Assembly (NCBI GenBank): GCA_963457665.1
Contig: OY735231.1
Coordinates: 31,712,670 to 31,776,669 of the forward strand
Length of the DNA: 64,000 nucleotides
Direction of reading: 5' to 3'
Source of the DNA: Thysanoteuthis rhombus
Lineage: Eukaryota > Mollusca > Cephalopoda > Oegopsida > Thysanoteuthidae
Of the stretch, positions 43,301 to 58,300 are shown in pieces; positions within the stretch are counted from its first letter, which is position 1; each line of letters starts with the position of its first letter. Below the pieces are notes generated by a model. That model had not been told where the DNA came from. It saw nothing but the letters and a program-made list of their open reading frames with translations, and made no database searches. A program made the position numbers and the translations under genes.

Positions 43301-46037
43301 TTTGGGAGAAGAAAAAAAAAGAAAAAATATTTTTCTTCAATTTATGCAGTCTGTATGCATGGGAACCCCCTTAAGATGGCCTATTGTCAAAGGTAGTTTC
43401 CAGTAAAGGCAAGTAATAATGGAGATATCTTTTTTTTTTTGGCTTTGCTTTTTTTTCAAACATACAAGCTTAATCATCAGGTGGTAGCAGCTTGTAAGCT
43501 GAATAAGAAAATGACTTGTTGTTTTGGTTGTTTACGATTGAACTGGAACATTGGTTAATTTAAACAGATAACTTATCAGAGTTTAAATTTACTGGCGTTT
43601 TGTTTTTTTTTTGCCAAATGTATGAATAGCAAAAAACATTGAACTTCTATATAAGGGAAGAAATTTTTATATCAGATTTTTCTCCAATTCTTTTTAGTGA
43701 TGGTACAAAAAATGAAAATTGATCAAACTGTTATATGATTGAACAGTTTGTTCTTATTGGAAATGTGGGTTTAATTCTTTCAACTACAAAGGATTCTGAT
43801 ATTTAGTCATATTAAGTCTTTTGGTGAATTTCTTCTAATTTAGGATTCTCAGGACGAAGAGGGCAACGAGCAAAAATTTGGGGGCCAACCTATACTCCTG
43901 CGTTATAATAGAGGAGTTCTGTACTAAGTCATAGAAAATCTCGTAATATAATTTCGAGACACTTTCATTAGTAATTTTTACTCATCACACTCCTAAAATA
44001 CACATACTAATAAATTATGAATATCGGAGAAATGCTTTGAGAATCAATAATCTACTTAATGCATTTCTGAAAGACAAATCTATATCTAATTTATTCACAG
44101 TGGCTTCAATAATTTTTTAATCACATAACTAACTCAAAAAAGTAAAAAAAAAAAAAATACTGAGCACAGAGCCATTTATGACGTAAAAGGTTATCAGAAA
44201 ATGAAGGTTATTCAATTGAGGAACCAATTTTCTGAGCATATAGATGGGAATTTTCAGAATCTTTTTTGCAGTATATCAATAATTTATTTGAAAGTGAACC
44301 CAACTTAAAATACAAGACCTTTCTTTAAAAGAATTCAGCTCAATTAAAGGGCCAACAAAAGAACAAATGTAGACAGGCAGTCTGCTGAGATGATAGATGG
44401 ACTGTGAGGTAAAAGGGCTTTGTGACACTCTTAGAAATAAATTCAGGTAGAATGATACTTTAGCTAACAAATTTATATGGATGACATCTTTATGGCATCC
44501 CCATTTCAATGGGTGATATTTTTGCACTCATTTCACTCATAAGAAGAATGAGGTTAGGGTTCTATTTATATTTCTCATGATAGAAGTAACAACATTAATG
44601 AATTTTTCCCTTGAGCAAGAATAAGAAACAAACGTGCTACTTGAGTGTTATGGATTCAAGATCTCAAACAAGGTAAATCATTTCAGGTTTTGTTATTTAA
44701 TGGCTTTCATTGGAAACAGACTTCTTTTGCAAAGATAAAATAATGCAGAAAGAGATAACCTCACAGGGAATTCTTTTTGGATGAGTGGCTTAGATGCACA
44801 GTTACAGATAAAAGTTTTGTCTCAATAGGAAGCATAGAAAATCTATGGAGTAATTTCACAAGGCTTAGAAAAAATGCAGTTTATATATAAATAATCTATG
44901 ATAACTTTAATGGGATTATTCCTGACAAAAATCCAATGTATCTATTCTATATTTGGGTTATCAACTATGAAATTTTAAAAAATAAGATAGATTCTAACAA
45001 GTTAACATAAAGACAATTGTAAAAATAAACAAAAGCATGACTTAACTGAATGCACATGGAAAAACTAGAAAACAAATAGAAAGTGCATAACAACTGTCAA
45101 TGTCATTGTCAAAGCTGCTACCCAGAGTTTTTTTGTTTTTTTTCAATAAAAAATTATTCTATTTGACAACTTCATGGCTGGTGAGGAGAAAGTGTATGGT
45201 TTTATTCAAAATAGATCCGTCAAAACTGTATGTTAATTCCTCAACTAATCTAAATGTGAACCGTAAACATAACTAGTAATTACCACTTGCTTGTAAAATC
45301 CTATACACAGACTAAAAACTGAATGGAACTCAGTTCATAGATAACTATGATGCTGGGAATGAAACTGTTGCCTTGACATATGAGATAATATCTTGACCAA
45401 AAGAATATACCTTGATCTGCCCCCCTAATTTAATCAGTTCTTCCTTAACCCTCAGCCCATTCTCCAACAAAAACTAATTTAAATTCTTCAAGAACTTTTG
45501 GATGTATTGTATGGATAAACAAGAGTAAATACTAATATCTCTTCCAAATTTGTTGGCAAAGGTAAAAAATAAAATGGTAAAATCAGATATGGATGATTTG
45601 GACATCAGTTACAGGATAGAATTGTTACTAAATATCAATTGTATCGAAGTTTCCCCATGACCCCTATCTTAGTGGCATGGTCGATATCTCACCCAGTAAG
45701 GCCAGGGTCATTTTAAGGGTAACAAATCGTGGGGGGGGGGGGCGATGGATGGATACAAGTTCTCCTTTTCTAAAAAAAAAAAAAAAAAAAAAAAAAACCC
45801 TGGGATGTCATATCATTTTAGAGTTTATGAGACAATGAGTTAATGTATGAATCCATAGGTTAGCTGTAATGATGAAGAACAAATAGGCTTAGAATGCTGC
45901 AAACAGAAAGCAGTATCACAAAAATGAATAAAAGCAAAAATTCTTTCCAGAAATTTGGAAGGACTAAAAATCTGAAAAAAAGATTCAGAGCTAAACATCC
46001 AAGTGAAGCAAATGCTTTTCAGATTTGGGGAAAAAAT

Positions 46038-46121
<84 letters not shown>

Positions 46122-49100
46122 TTAAAAAAATATATCCATGCAGATTGCTGTTTATTGATAATTTTAGAGATGTAGATGGCAACTGTTCAAGGTGATAATT
46201 TTACAAGCAATTCAGCTCTCAAAAACAAAACCTTTCCATTAAAACTATGTTAATATGTTATTTACATTTGATATTAAACAATCAGAACCAGCCTAACAAT
46301 TGCATAAACAAACTAAGTGGCTGCTCAGGGCCTTGTTGTGGCCACCAGAAGGCACCCAAGAGCCTCTAGGATATAGTGTTTATAATGGATGCCAAGGTGG
46401 TGCCCCCTCCCAATCAAATTATGGTCAGGGCACATAGAGGGTTGGGACAGCCTGGTCACTAATGTCATCAATAACATCTTTCAGCTAATTCCAATTCAGC
46501 AACAATCAACATTTTTGCCAAGATTTCACTGATGTATCTATTATTTATATTAGTTTGTCAGCAGCACTTTCATTTAGATGAGAGCATTTTTGAACAAGTC
46601 TACTATACCTCAACTGAATAAAGATTTCCACACTGAAGTATCTTTTTGCCAGCAACTAAGAGCCAAATATTTCAAATGCTGTACTATTATTACCGAGTTG
46701 TTTATTCCTGGAGACTCCTTGTGGAACATAGGGTCATAACCTCACCATCCCAATAGACAATCGCTGACGTGATACTGCTGCAGTTTTAGTGGCAAGCAAG
46801 TTTCTATGGGGTGGAGTTACTAGCCCCACACCCAAGATGGACTGCTTTACAGGGTTAAAGGGCTCCAACTGCTCTGCAATTCACTCATAACTGGGAGGGG
46901 AAGACAAACGGATTCATGCCTTTCCCTAGAGCATTAGTGCAAACCAAACATAAGCAGCCTTGTACAAAACCCAAACTTGGTTCACTGATTCTATTTTCCA
47001 TACCAGTAAGCCACCCAACACTTCCACTATTACCAAGGTTTTACTGTAATTGTTGTTATAAAAAGAATCCTTTACATTCAACTGCAGCTGTTTGATCCAT
47101 TTTACATGCACACACAAATTTGAGAAATTAGACATTTCCTATTGAATCAATCAAAACAACAAACAAGCTTTTGTCCTTCTTAATGAATGAATGGCTTTGT
47201 AATTGATAATAGGGGCAATCCTTATCAGAACTCAATTCATAAATCCTTAACAAATCCATAGCTTTTCAGGATAATTACAATAGCTTTAAAGGAGTTCAAC
47301 AAATATGATCACTAAAATCTAAATCAGAAACAGTTATATCAAAGATATACAATCATAATGCAAAAATAGCACCCGATAGAACAAAGCAGGATAATGAAAT
47401 TTTAAACATTGAAATTTTGCATAAGTAATAAATGTGTCAAAAAAACACAAAATTTGCCAAATGATGAACCTAACAAAACTGTATAAAAGGAGAAACAGTT
47501 AAACAAGTGCAGAGGATGTAAAAAAGACACCATAGGGCCTTTAAAAATAATTGACTACCATAAAATCCCCAGTTAAAAACTTATAATGGTAATCATAAAA
47601 TCAGCTGAAGAAGAGTCCTTACAGATATAGTGCATGTTATGTGAACTTGGATTCAGCAAAGATACTTGTTCTACAAATAATAATTACCTTTAATTACATT
47701 TTTGGGTGAAAAATCAGGAAAACTTGTAAAAATAGGTAATGTTTAGTTTGTTTATTCACCCATAAAAAGCAAAAAAACAAAAAACTGTAATAGTGAACTA
47801 AATACAGACTAAGATAATCTATTAAAATTCATAGCAATTAATGATAGAGGGTACCTGAGGGAAGTTTCTAGGAGTTTTTTTTCCTTTTGATTGTGATTGG
47901 CTGTATTCCTATCTCAGATTTTAAAATCATTTCAACTTATTTGAGGAACATCCTAGGACCAACTGGATTGAAGTACTATTGTAGCGCTGCATATTCTCTA
48001 TCCAATAGTACAAACCCCAGGGTTCTATCTTAAATAGGATCAGAGTTATGAACTTGTAAACAAAGGGTACTTCATCAAAATGTTGAAATTTGAGGTTGAA
48101 ATAGTCCCTCTCCCAATTGGAATTTTGAAAAAGGAATTTTGGAGGTCTGAGCAGAAACTTCCTTAACAAGCCAATTTTCATTAAAATCTGAGGGTGCATG
48201 GTCATATGTTCTTTATAATTGGCTAGAGAATGCACCTATATTGATATTATTTCCCACATCAATTTAATTTCCAGTAAATAATACTAAAATAGAGTTATTG
48301 TGACATTCTTCATAAAATCTTATGAGTATATTTATTGGCATTGGAACAATCTAGGATTATGGTAATTTTTTTTTTTCCTACTTCAGGTAAGCATTTTAAA
48401 AATTCAAAATCTTGTGCTTGAAAGTGAAACTAAAACAATATCATCCATACCTTACATAAATTGATCAATAGAGCCCACATGTGCACCAGTACTAGTCATT
48501 ATTTACATTCATCTTTAGAAAAATATGTCCAAGTAAAATTATCTAAAAAATTCTCAAAAATAGATTTTTTAATCAAAAATAGTTTAAACAAGAACTGAAA
48601 GTTCAATAAAGCATCCACTATAAGGTTTGAATGCCATTATTGCTAGATTACATAACCCTGAGTAGAAGATTTTTCAAGGTAAGAAGCATCTTATCAAGAG
48701 ACACCTTTCAAATAAGTCTGACTGAAAAACAGAAATAGGTCCAAAATGACTATGGAGATCCAAAAAAGTACTTTTCTGGAGAAAAAAACAACAAAAAAAC
48801 AATGTCAGATGGTGCCTAGTGGTGTTCTTGTGCACATTTTCTATGTTGTAGCACCAAAAATATGACCTGGAGTGCTTGGAGACACAAACACGGACATGCA
48901 AAATGAGAAGAATCAGTAGCCCAGGAGCTGGTTGGTTGGCCGTTCGTGGGGCTACGGTGATTCGATATGTATGATGCCTGGAAATATGTTGATTTGTATC
49001 TAGCACATCATGAAGAAGAGATAGCTTCAAATGAACAAATTTTCTTTCTAATTCACTGCCCCCCACCTCAATTTTTAATTTGAAGACTGCAGGCAACAGA

Positions 49101-52100
49101 TCAAGAAAGAAGAGTTGGTATCATTCTCAAGAAATACTAACTGAAGAAAAAAAAAATCCACATTCTATTACACTGGGGTAGTGCCTCTTCCAAAGGTGGA
49201 TGTTTAGAAGGGGTCTGACTTTATGGTATGACAAAAATTTCTGTATGTCATATGAAACTGTGGCTTCAAAGTATTTCAGTTACTTTTCTTCAGTGTCACC
49301 AATTTATGAATGACATATCTAAATCTAGATCTATAATTCTAGATAAAAGATCAATAATCAGTATTTTTTTTCTATTTTATACTTATTAAATTTCTTGAGA
49401 ACCATTGATCCAAAAAGCCTCAACCAGCACTGCACTGCCTTGTATGCTGATTAATATATCGTGTGAATGTCAACTTCGTAAATGACCAGTTGTAGAGTAA
49501 TTGCAGTGTGCACACACACACACACACACACACACAATTCTCCAATTGTAGTTAGATAAATGATAGTCAAATTACCCAACAAAGTAATGATGCTTTCAAA
49601 AATTATTTTGCTCCAGGCGACATCAGGTAAACTTTCTAACACAATGATTGAATCTTTTTTTTTTTCATTTTTCAAAGCCCAAGGAAATACTTAACTCAAC
49701 ATCTACAAATATTGGTATCTCAAATGAACCAATTTGTGAAAACACGTCTGCTATAGTAACGCCATTGGCTATGAGTAGGTTCAAGATTTTATTAATATCA
49801 AATGATCATTAATTTATAATCGATCAAAACATGAAGCAATCTAGCTTTTATGTATATTAAGAGCCATAAAATAATAGCATGTATACCACACAAGACATTT
49901 TTCATAATGGTAATGAGTTTTTAAACAATATAATAGACTATTAAGAATTAAATGATGTAAAATGATCGTAAAATTGACAGAGAAGAAAAAAATTTAATTG
50001 AAACTGAATAATAAAGTATTAAAAAAGAAAAGAATGTTGCCACAATAAAACAATCCTGCAGTCTCCTAGGATATTTGAAGCTAGATTTTACATTTATCAA
50101 TTTCATATTCCGACATAAACTAAAATATTTTGAAACAAATCAAATATCTGATAATAATGTTTATAGGCTGAAAACTCAAAAGTACTATAAGAGCACATAT
50201 CTCTGCAAATGCCATACACTAAGTCAGTTGATAGATGTTTACAATGCAGAGGAGGTAACGACGGATTTTGTACTATTGTCTTAATACAGGAAAAAAATCT
50301 ATCCATTGAAAAAAAGAAAAAAAAAAAAAAAAAAAAACTCCTGGATCTGTACCAAAATTTAATCAATTCCTCCTAAGTCTATTGCCTATCCTTCCACGAA
50401 ATGCCATTGAAATTCATTGAGAACTCTTAGAGACATCACGTGGAGAAAGAGACAGACGTAAGTGAATACTTATACCTCTTCCAACTGATGGCAGAGGTAG
50501 ATAAAGGTAGATAATGTAGAATAACATGTTAGGTATTGAACTTCAGCCTCTTCTTCTCATGACAGTTGTTGACTGACAAGTCTTTAAAAATTCTCTACCA
50601 ATTGGCTCATCATGCATAATCATTCTTCTGTAAACGGTCCTAAACTGTATACAAAATCTATAATCATGAAAGACATCTAAGGGATAAGATAAAAGAGGGC
50701 CTCTTTCAGGAGTGAGTTAGAAGACTGATGATGAATGAAAAAAAAATTTAAAAGAATGTACAATTTCAAAGACTTGCTTTACATCTGAACACTGATCCGA
50801 TTCTCCAACAAATCTCAAATGTTTCCAAGCATCTTGCGTCTTATATAGAGGACTCAATTCTCCTATGAATACAGCATTTTGCAGACAGTACACAATGATT
50901 TGTGGTGAAATGTTAACACTTCAGAGCTACAACAGAAAACTTTACCAGATTCTGTAGAAAATCCTCGTTTTTCCCGGGCCTTTATTCAATGATTTTTTTT
51001 TTTTTAAAAGATTCCGAGCTGAGCTGCCATTTTGTAATGTTATCTGCCTATTTAAATCTAAGATTAGCAGCTTTCATCAATTTAAATGTTACAAATGTAA
51101 TGTATCTGAACTTGAATTACTAGCTATAGAAATTCTCCCTCCTGCAAGTGTGTTTTCTATTGTTCCAATTACAATCTTCAGAGTTGAGAGGCTGAATAGG
51201 ATGCCAAATCCTACACCAGATTCAAAAGGTCTACTTTCAGTATGAAATGAATACATGCATAATTGTTCAATGTCTCAGTCAATCAATGCTTGCAATTTCC
51301 TTAGTGATAAGGCAATGGAATTGTTCAACCATTTCTTTGATGTTGCCAAAGAAATCTAGAGCAGACTTAGTATTCATAAACCAAAAATGCAAAATTCCAT
51401 AATTCTCAAAGACCTCAGCACAAAAGACGTGTGAAAGGGAATGTATATATTTAGACTGCAGAAAATTCTCAGATTTTCAATAAGCAATTCTCTATCAGGT
51501 GATGTTGAATAAATTAAAGATTTATACAAGAAAATTGATTGAATTTCATATTTAAAAATCAGCTTTTGGAAACCAGTTTCTTCGAGATGACAATGTGTCA
51601 ATAAGTACTATTCAAAAATACTTTTAGATACCACAAGTAAAAAATGCTAACAAATAGTTTAAGAAATTAAGTGATTTCAATGACCAAGTGATCATCATAA
51701 TTTCTTTGTTTAATGATAAACCAAAGTTATTAAATTTAATGCTATACAAAACTTGATATAAATACCTTAGGCATCAGTTATGGTAGAAAACAAATGTTCT
51801 TTTCTTTTTAATTGCAAATGAGTTGGAACTTAATGAGGGCAGGCAGTATTTATTTTTAGGTTAGGCCTTTTAAGGATGTTTTCATATCCTGTAACCCAGA
51901 GCAGGGTCATTAGTGCATCACAGATGATTTTCATCATGGGCGTGTCAAGGGTGAGATAGGCTGACAAAGCCCATCCCTTTTCAGGCTCATTCAAATACAT
52001 ACTTATCACTAGATAAGTGAAAATTTCACATCACTCAAGAATTACAGCTTTTGCTAAGCAAATATTACCATTCTTAAACTTTTTGCCACTACTTGGTATT

Positions 52101-55100
52101 TATCATAAAATGTATTGAAACATTTCCACAACAAAAAACAAAAGAAGGTTTTAGAAAGAATCATATCCTGTTAGCAGCACCAGAGTCAATATTTTATTAA
52201 ACTGATAACAGGCAAGTCAGTCATGCTGAAATACAACAATAATAACTCAAATACTCAAACACAGATTATCATTCACATATCAAAAAATAAAATCCAAGGA
52301 AGATATCACTGAAAACATGTTTGAACATCATTACAATCATGCTTTTTAGTAAAATGTAAAAAGATTTAACACAGCTGAGTGATATTATTTGAGAATACAT
52401 TTAAATATAATACCGCTCATTGAACTTAAATATGAAGGCAAATTACAATGAATGCTTTTCCTTAGTTGAATGCTATTGATTCTCTTTGCTAGAACCAAGA
52501 ACTAAATACAGACTAAAATAATCTATTAAAATTCATAGCAATTAAATGAAGAAATCTATAAATTCCAGAAGAAAGTAGATAATTAAAGCAAGCTATTTGA
52601 GATGATCAAATTCTTTTGCATTTCCTAAAATTACTACTAACTTACTTCTTAAGGTTGGTATTTTTGTTTTAATAAGTGAAATTGAAACTGAAACAAGCAG
52701 CAGGATTTTTAAAAAAATACAATAGTTCAAGAGTTGCACATTATCCCTACTTCTGCTATGTTGAGATTGTTATCATTATACTAAATGGGAATTTACACCT
52801 AACAAACATAACATTAATTGAAAACATTATTCAAAAGAAATAAATAAAAATAATTTATCATACAAGTTGTGTAATCAATTATATGAATCATAGTAAATTA
52901 TGATTCAAATTACCCTCAATAAGATAAAATTATCTTGGATTAAATTTGATCATATATCTCTTACTAAAGCTCAAAATCCCATTAATAAATACAAGACGAA
53001 GTAAGCTGAAAAGAAGCGGGTATCTTAAGTTATCAAATACTGCTCGCTAGTTACCAGAACAGTTCAAGATGTCCAACTGGTTTGAGTTGAATGTTGTATT
53101 AATGCTAAGTTCACATGCAGATATTTATTGTCAAAGTTGTGAGCATTTACAAAGAAAAAAAAATATTCAAGATTTGCACTCAACAAAACAAGATATGAAA
53201 TCTAATAAATCAATATTTTCCAGATATAAAAATCATAAAAATTTAATACTCTAACATGCACAGATCAATAAAAACAGATGCATAACTTTTTTGATAATAT
53301 AGGATGACAATATCATTGGGTTATCAATTTACAATAAATACTTCAATTTTTTCTGTTCTTTTGAAACTAAATAAATAATTACAAATGGACTTTTATTTCT
53401 CCCTAGGCTGAAAACTATCTTCAACTCTCAGCCAGTTTATAACTGATTAATCACCAAGACTTTATCTTGAAACCTTGATCTAGGTCATTGTCAGTGAAGT
53501 GCATCTTGACTCAAGTTGATCCTTCCTCCACTTCTTCAGGCATAACATTCAATGAATTCCAGAAATAACATTTTATATTATCTCAAATAATTTTCCTCAG
53601 TAAAATATGCAAAATGTCTCATTTTTCAAACTAAGAAGTAAAAAATGGATTCACAATTCTGCTACAAAATGGATTTCAATAGACAAATGATCAAGGAAAT
53701 TAATTTTAGAAACTATGTTAATTCATTTGACCAAATGAACAAGGTTGCCTGGGCACAAATCTAAAATCAACAAAAAAGTTCAATCAAATCTTTTATCTTT
53801 ATAACTATTGAGCTGATTTCAGCTTTCAAAAACTGAAACCTTATCTATTGTATTTCTCTAGGAAAACAGGCATGCAATGACAATAATTTTAAAGTCATTA
53901 ATGATTGCATATTAAAGTAAAAAAACAAAAAAACTAATAGATGTTAAGCCTTTATTTCTCAGTTGTTTTTCCAGAGTTGCTCAGTTCCCCACCTTTTCTT
54001 ATAAGAGCCATGAAATGACTATAAAGATGCTGCCATATAGAATCCTTCAAATGCAGTTGCCAATATTTTACTTCCACTTTTCTATACTTAGTTGTTTATC
54101 ACTTTCAATGAGAAGATCAAATCCATTTTGTTTCAGTTTTCAAATAGAAAGCACTCTAGAAATATCACTCAGAGAATCTTCCAATTCCAAATGTTCTTTC
54201 TTACTTTTAAAGCAGTCAGCTGCACTTATTAATCAACCAAATACCAAGAACAATTTGCCTGATTGTGATTAAAGGCAGATGCAATAATGGAAATGATTTC
54301 CAAACTATTCCAATAGATGGTGTTGAATATATATATAACCTGGATTGGAATACATCTTTTTTTTAACCCCATAACTCAGTGGAATACCACTGACGATTTT
54401 GATCATGGGTGTGTCTGAGGTGAGATAGCTTAATAGAGCCCATCCTTCTTCAGTCTGGTTTGTAATCAGAGTTGTCTGACCCTAGACAGGTTGCCAATCA
54501 TAGCTAGAGAGCCTAACCTACTCTACTATGTTCTCTTAGCTTGGGGAAGAGAAGGATTGATGCCTTTCCAGGTGGCTATGGTGAACCTATACTACCTCAG
54601 AGGGAGTTTGAACTCAGCTTGCAGATTCCATTCTCAAAGCTGTCAACTGTTTGGCCACTCCACACCAAATGTTATGAACAATTTTGGGAAATGCACTTGT
54701 GTTAAAACTGAGCATAGAAAGATGAAAGATTGGACAATCCTCAACTTGAAATAGATTGAAGATGATTTACACAAATCATTAAGGTAATGATTTAACTGAG
54801 ATTTGTATTTCTTTACATGCAATAGATTTATCATTTCTTACTAGAGTTTTTGCCCTGGTCTTTAAATGGTTAATTTAAATGGGTCAGTTGCCTTGAAAGT
54901 CAAATCTTTTTATGAATTCAGATGCATAAAATGCAGCTGGTTCCTATTATATGCATGCAAGTAAGTTAAAGCTAAACAAGTTTCTGTGCATTTATGTTGC
55001 ACATTCAAATTTTAATGACATCAGCATAGGTTGTTCTATTCATGTTGTTTCAAATTATTTTTTTAAATAAATTTCCCGGATCCGGTGATCAGAAGTCATT

Positions 55101-55306
55101 TTCACAAAATAGTGCACCCTTATCCTTGGCAATTTCCTAACTTTTTTTTCAAAACTTCAACATCTTCTGCACTGATACATCATGTTGAAAAATATTAAGT
55201 AGATGAAAGACTACTTCGATACATTTATAGAACACTTACACTGTATTACATTTGTTCAATCTATCACTCCAAGGAAATTAGGAGAAAAATCATTTCAAGC
55301 ATGTTC

Positions 55307-55356
<50 letters not shown>

Positions 55357-58300
55357 TAAAGAATGTTATGAGTGATAGTTAATGCACAAATACATGGAGG
55401 TTTCCCTTAAATCACAAAGATAAAATTCGATTTATTTACTATGGCTGCAAATCATTGTCCAGACTCACTAAATAAAAGCATTATTGGGTTGTATCAGAAG
55501 AAGACAAGAAACAAGTTCAACAATGCATGACTGGCTATGAGCCAAACCTTTAAATACAAAGCATTGCACACAGCAGGGAAGATTAGTCACGACAAGATAA
55601 TCGTATTATGATGGAAAATTGCATTATCAAAAAACAACGAGAAAGCCAATAATATTTGATCAAAGATCAATATTTGTAAACAAGTTTAGCTTTGTGTCGC
55701 GTTTTATTGTTCGAAGGATTTCAAGTGAGAAAAGTTGATGGTATATAAGCATATGTTGTTAGTTGGAATGGATGGAAAGAGAGACAATAGTGTGTGCACT
55801 TCAGGAAACTTAGTTGATATTATTACAAAATGTAACATGATGAAATATCTACTGATCTTGGTTTTTATATAATCAAAGAAGTCATTAATTACAGTATTAA
55901 TAGATTTTCTCTAGATAGAAGAGCAAGCAAGTGAAGTCAATATTGGATCGTTAAAAAAAGACGAGAAAGAAAGAAAGAAAAGGAATCCGGATATCTTTAC
56001 AATAACTTCAACGGGAAAAGTTGTCAGATTCATTACATCCAGTTATTCGTACAGCAAAAGAGTTTACTTTATTTAGAAAATACTACAGTGAAATTTTGAT
56101 CAGACAGCAAAAAGTTCAAAACTGAAAAAAGTGTGCTTGAAATTGAGAAAAAAGAAAAAAAAAGATAATGAATGAATATTTTTACCAATTTTTCAATTCG
56201 CAAAAACAAACAAACAAAACAATCAATCAACAGATCATTACAGTAAAATATCTCCAAAAGTTGTTACGGTAAAAAAAAAAACAAAAAAAACAAAACAACG
56301 ATAATGATATCAAATCAAAGTAAATACGATGAGACAGGGGTAAGAGGGCTTCACTATTCACACGAGAGAGTTTCATTCAAGTCATCTACATTTGCAGGTT
56401 TTCTGTTATCAGGCAGTCAAGTGATAAAGGTTAAGGAAGAATAGCTATTTTTAATTTCTTTGGAAAAGCACAAGGTTTCCAACGAAATAAAATCTGAAAG
56501 ATAAGAAAAGAGATCAATTGTAACTTTCCTTAGATTACTGTTTACTTGTGTAAGTTGTACACAAAGTGAATTCACACTCGACTATCGACCGAGTGTTGTA
56601 GTAGACAAGTTGGAGATGCCCAGCACTAGTTGTACAACACACTCATCGTAACATTTTTACTTCAGCTCATTTAGAAAAATGGCCCATATTGTCAGAGGGG
56701 GTTACAGAATGGCCTTAATTTTATTATTATTTTTTAAAATTTTACCCTCGAATTTAGAGATCTAAGTAAGTCTGCCTCCTGTTCTGAAGTTCAAATTCGC
56801 TACCAAAACATTCCAAAGCATGAAGAGATAAAAAAAAAAAAATACCATCAAAATATGGTCAAGATTAAACTAAAATATTTCACGAGCTTTTTCTTCGATA
56901 AAAAGTCACTTTGCTGTATTTTACTATATATTTAATATTTGAGTATTAAAATGATGATGATATTAGTTTCATTACACACAAACAATGAATATTACTAGTC
57001 AAGTACCTCACCTACCCACTATACATCGACTTCCTTATTCATTCATCGTGACGCGCGAAATATTGACAATATGTCAGAAACTCGATAGTTTATAACGGTT
57101 TTTAAAATCACAAACGGATTATAAAATAAGTTGGTTTCAGTTACTATTTTGATTATTACTTATATAAATAAAAAAAACATCGTTTACTTGAATTTCAAAT
57201 CAACAAAATGACAAGACTAATTATTATCCATCATCGAAGGAGTGAATTTCAAATTGTCAACAAAGCTAAGAGCGAGTCGTTAACCGAAAATACCAAATAA
57301 AACTTGTGTACTATATACATTTACAGTTTAAAAAATAGAAGTTTTCCCACATTAAGCAAAAAAGCAACAGCTGGAGTCGAGCGGGGGGTAATTATGTCAG
57401 TTTTCTATTTAAGTAAACAACATAGGTTGCACTACATTTACAATCATGTCATGGTCATCATAGTCAATATTCAATACTGACAAGGCAAACAATATTGTCT
57501 CATACACATTACTGATATCATTACCAAAACATTCCTTTCGGTAAATTTAAAGGAATAACAAATTAATACTCTTAAATTGTATGCTTCAGAAGTCATTTTT
57601 TATTTCAGGGGAAGTATAAATTTGAAGAGTATAGTCTTTTCCAACTTGTTATTGGTTAAAGTGATATAGGTATGATTCATGAAATTGAAAAAGAAAACAA
57701 GAAAAAATGTTTGTTTTTTTTTTTATTTTGACAACAATTTACAATTCAAATAAATAATAATCATTCAGTGGCGAATCGATATAAAATTGTTTTATTTTTT
57801 CCATTGTTTCGGATGCAACAAAGGTAACGTACTCATAAATGAAATCGTGATGTTTAATAATGCCAACGCATCTGGAAGTGCACAAAAACAGTGATAACAG
57901 ACATTTGAGTGTTAAAATGATGGAACACGTGTATCATTGCCCCACGTGCTATTCCTGTTCCCTCTCCTCTTACTCAATAACATGTGCTTTTTAGAATAAT
58001 CGCACCAGTTACAATAGAGTGAGACCCAGTTACCAAAATGCCAATAGGTGACTTAAAATAACACAAAAACACAAACATCAACTCGCATGTGAATGCTACT
58101 AATCAAACACCAACATTTCTTCATCATCTAGCTGAACTGCTGTAAGCAACCGCACGACTCACAAAAATGTCATACAACATCGACTTGACAGCATTAGTAT
58201 TTATTTTTAATCAAACTACTCAAGTACAATTTATATTCATTGCAGTAGTAGCCGAACAGTTCACTACAGATCGTGACTTACAACATAAGTCGATCACAAA

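Noticed and set aside
45894-46182. Open frames of repeated Ile-Tyr on both strands
   Set aside because: They are translations of the (TA)n tract at 46046-46118.
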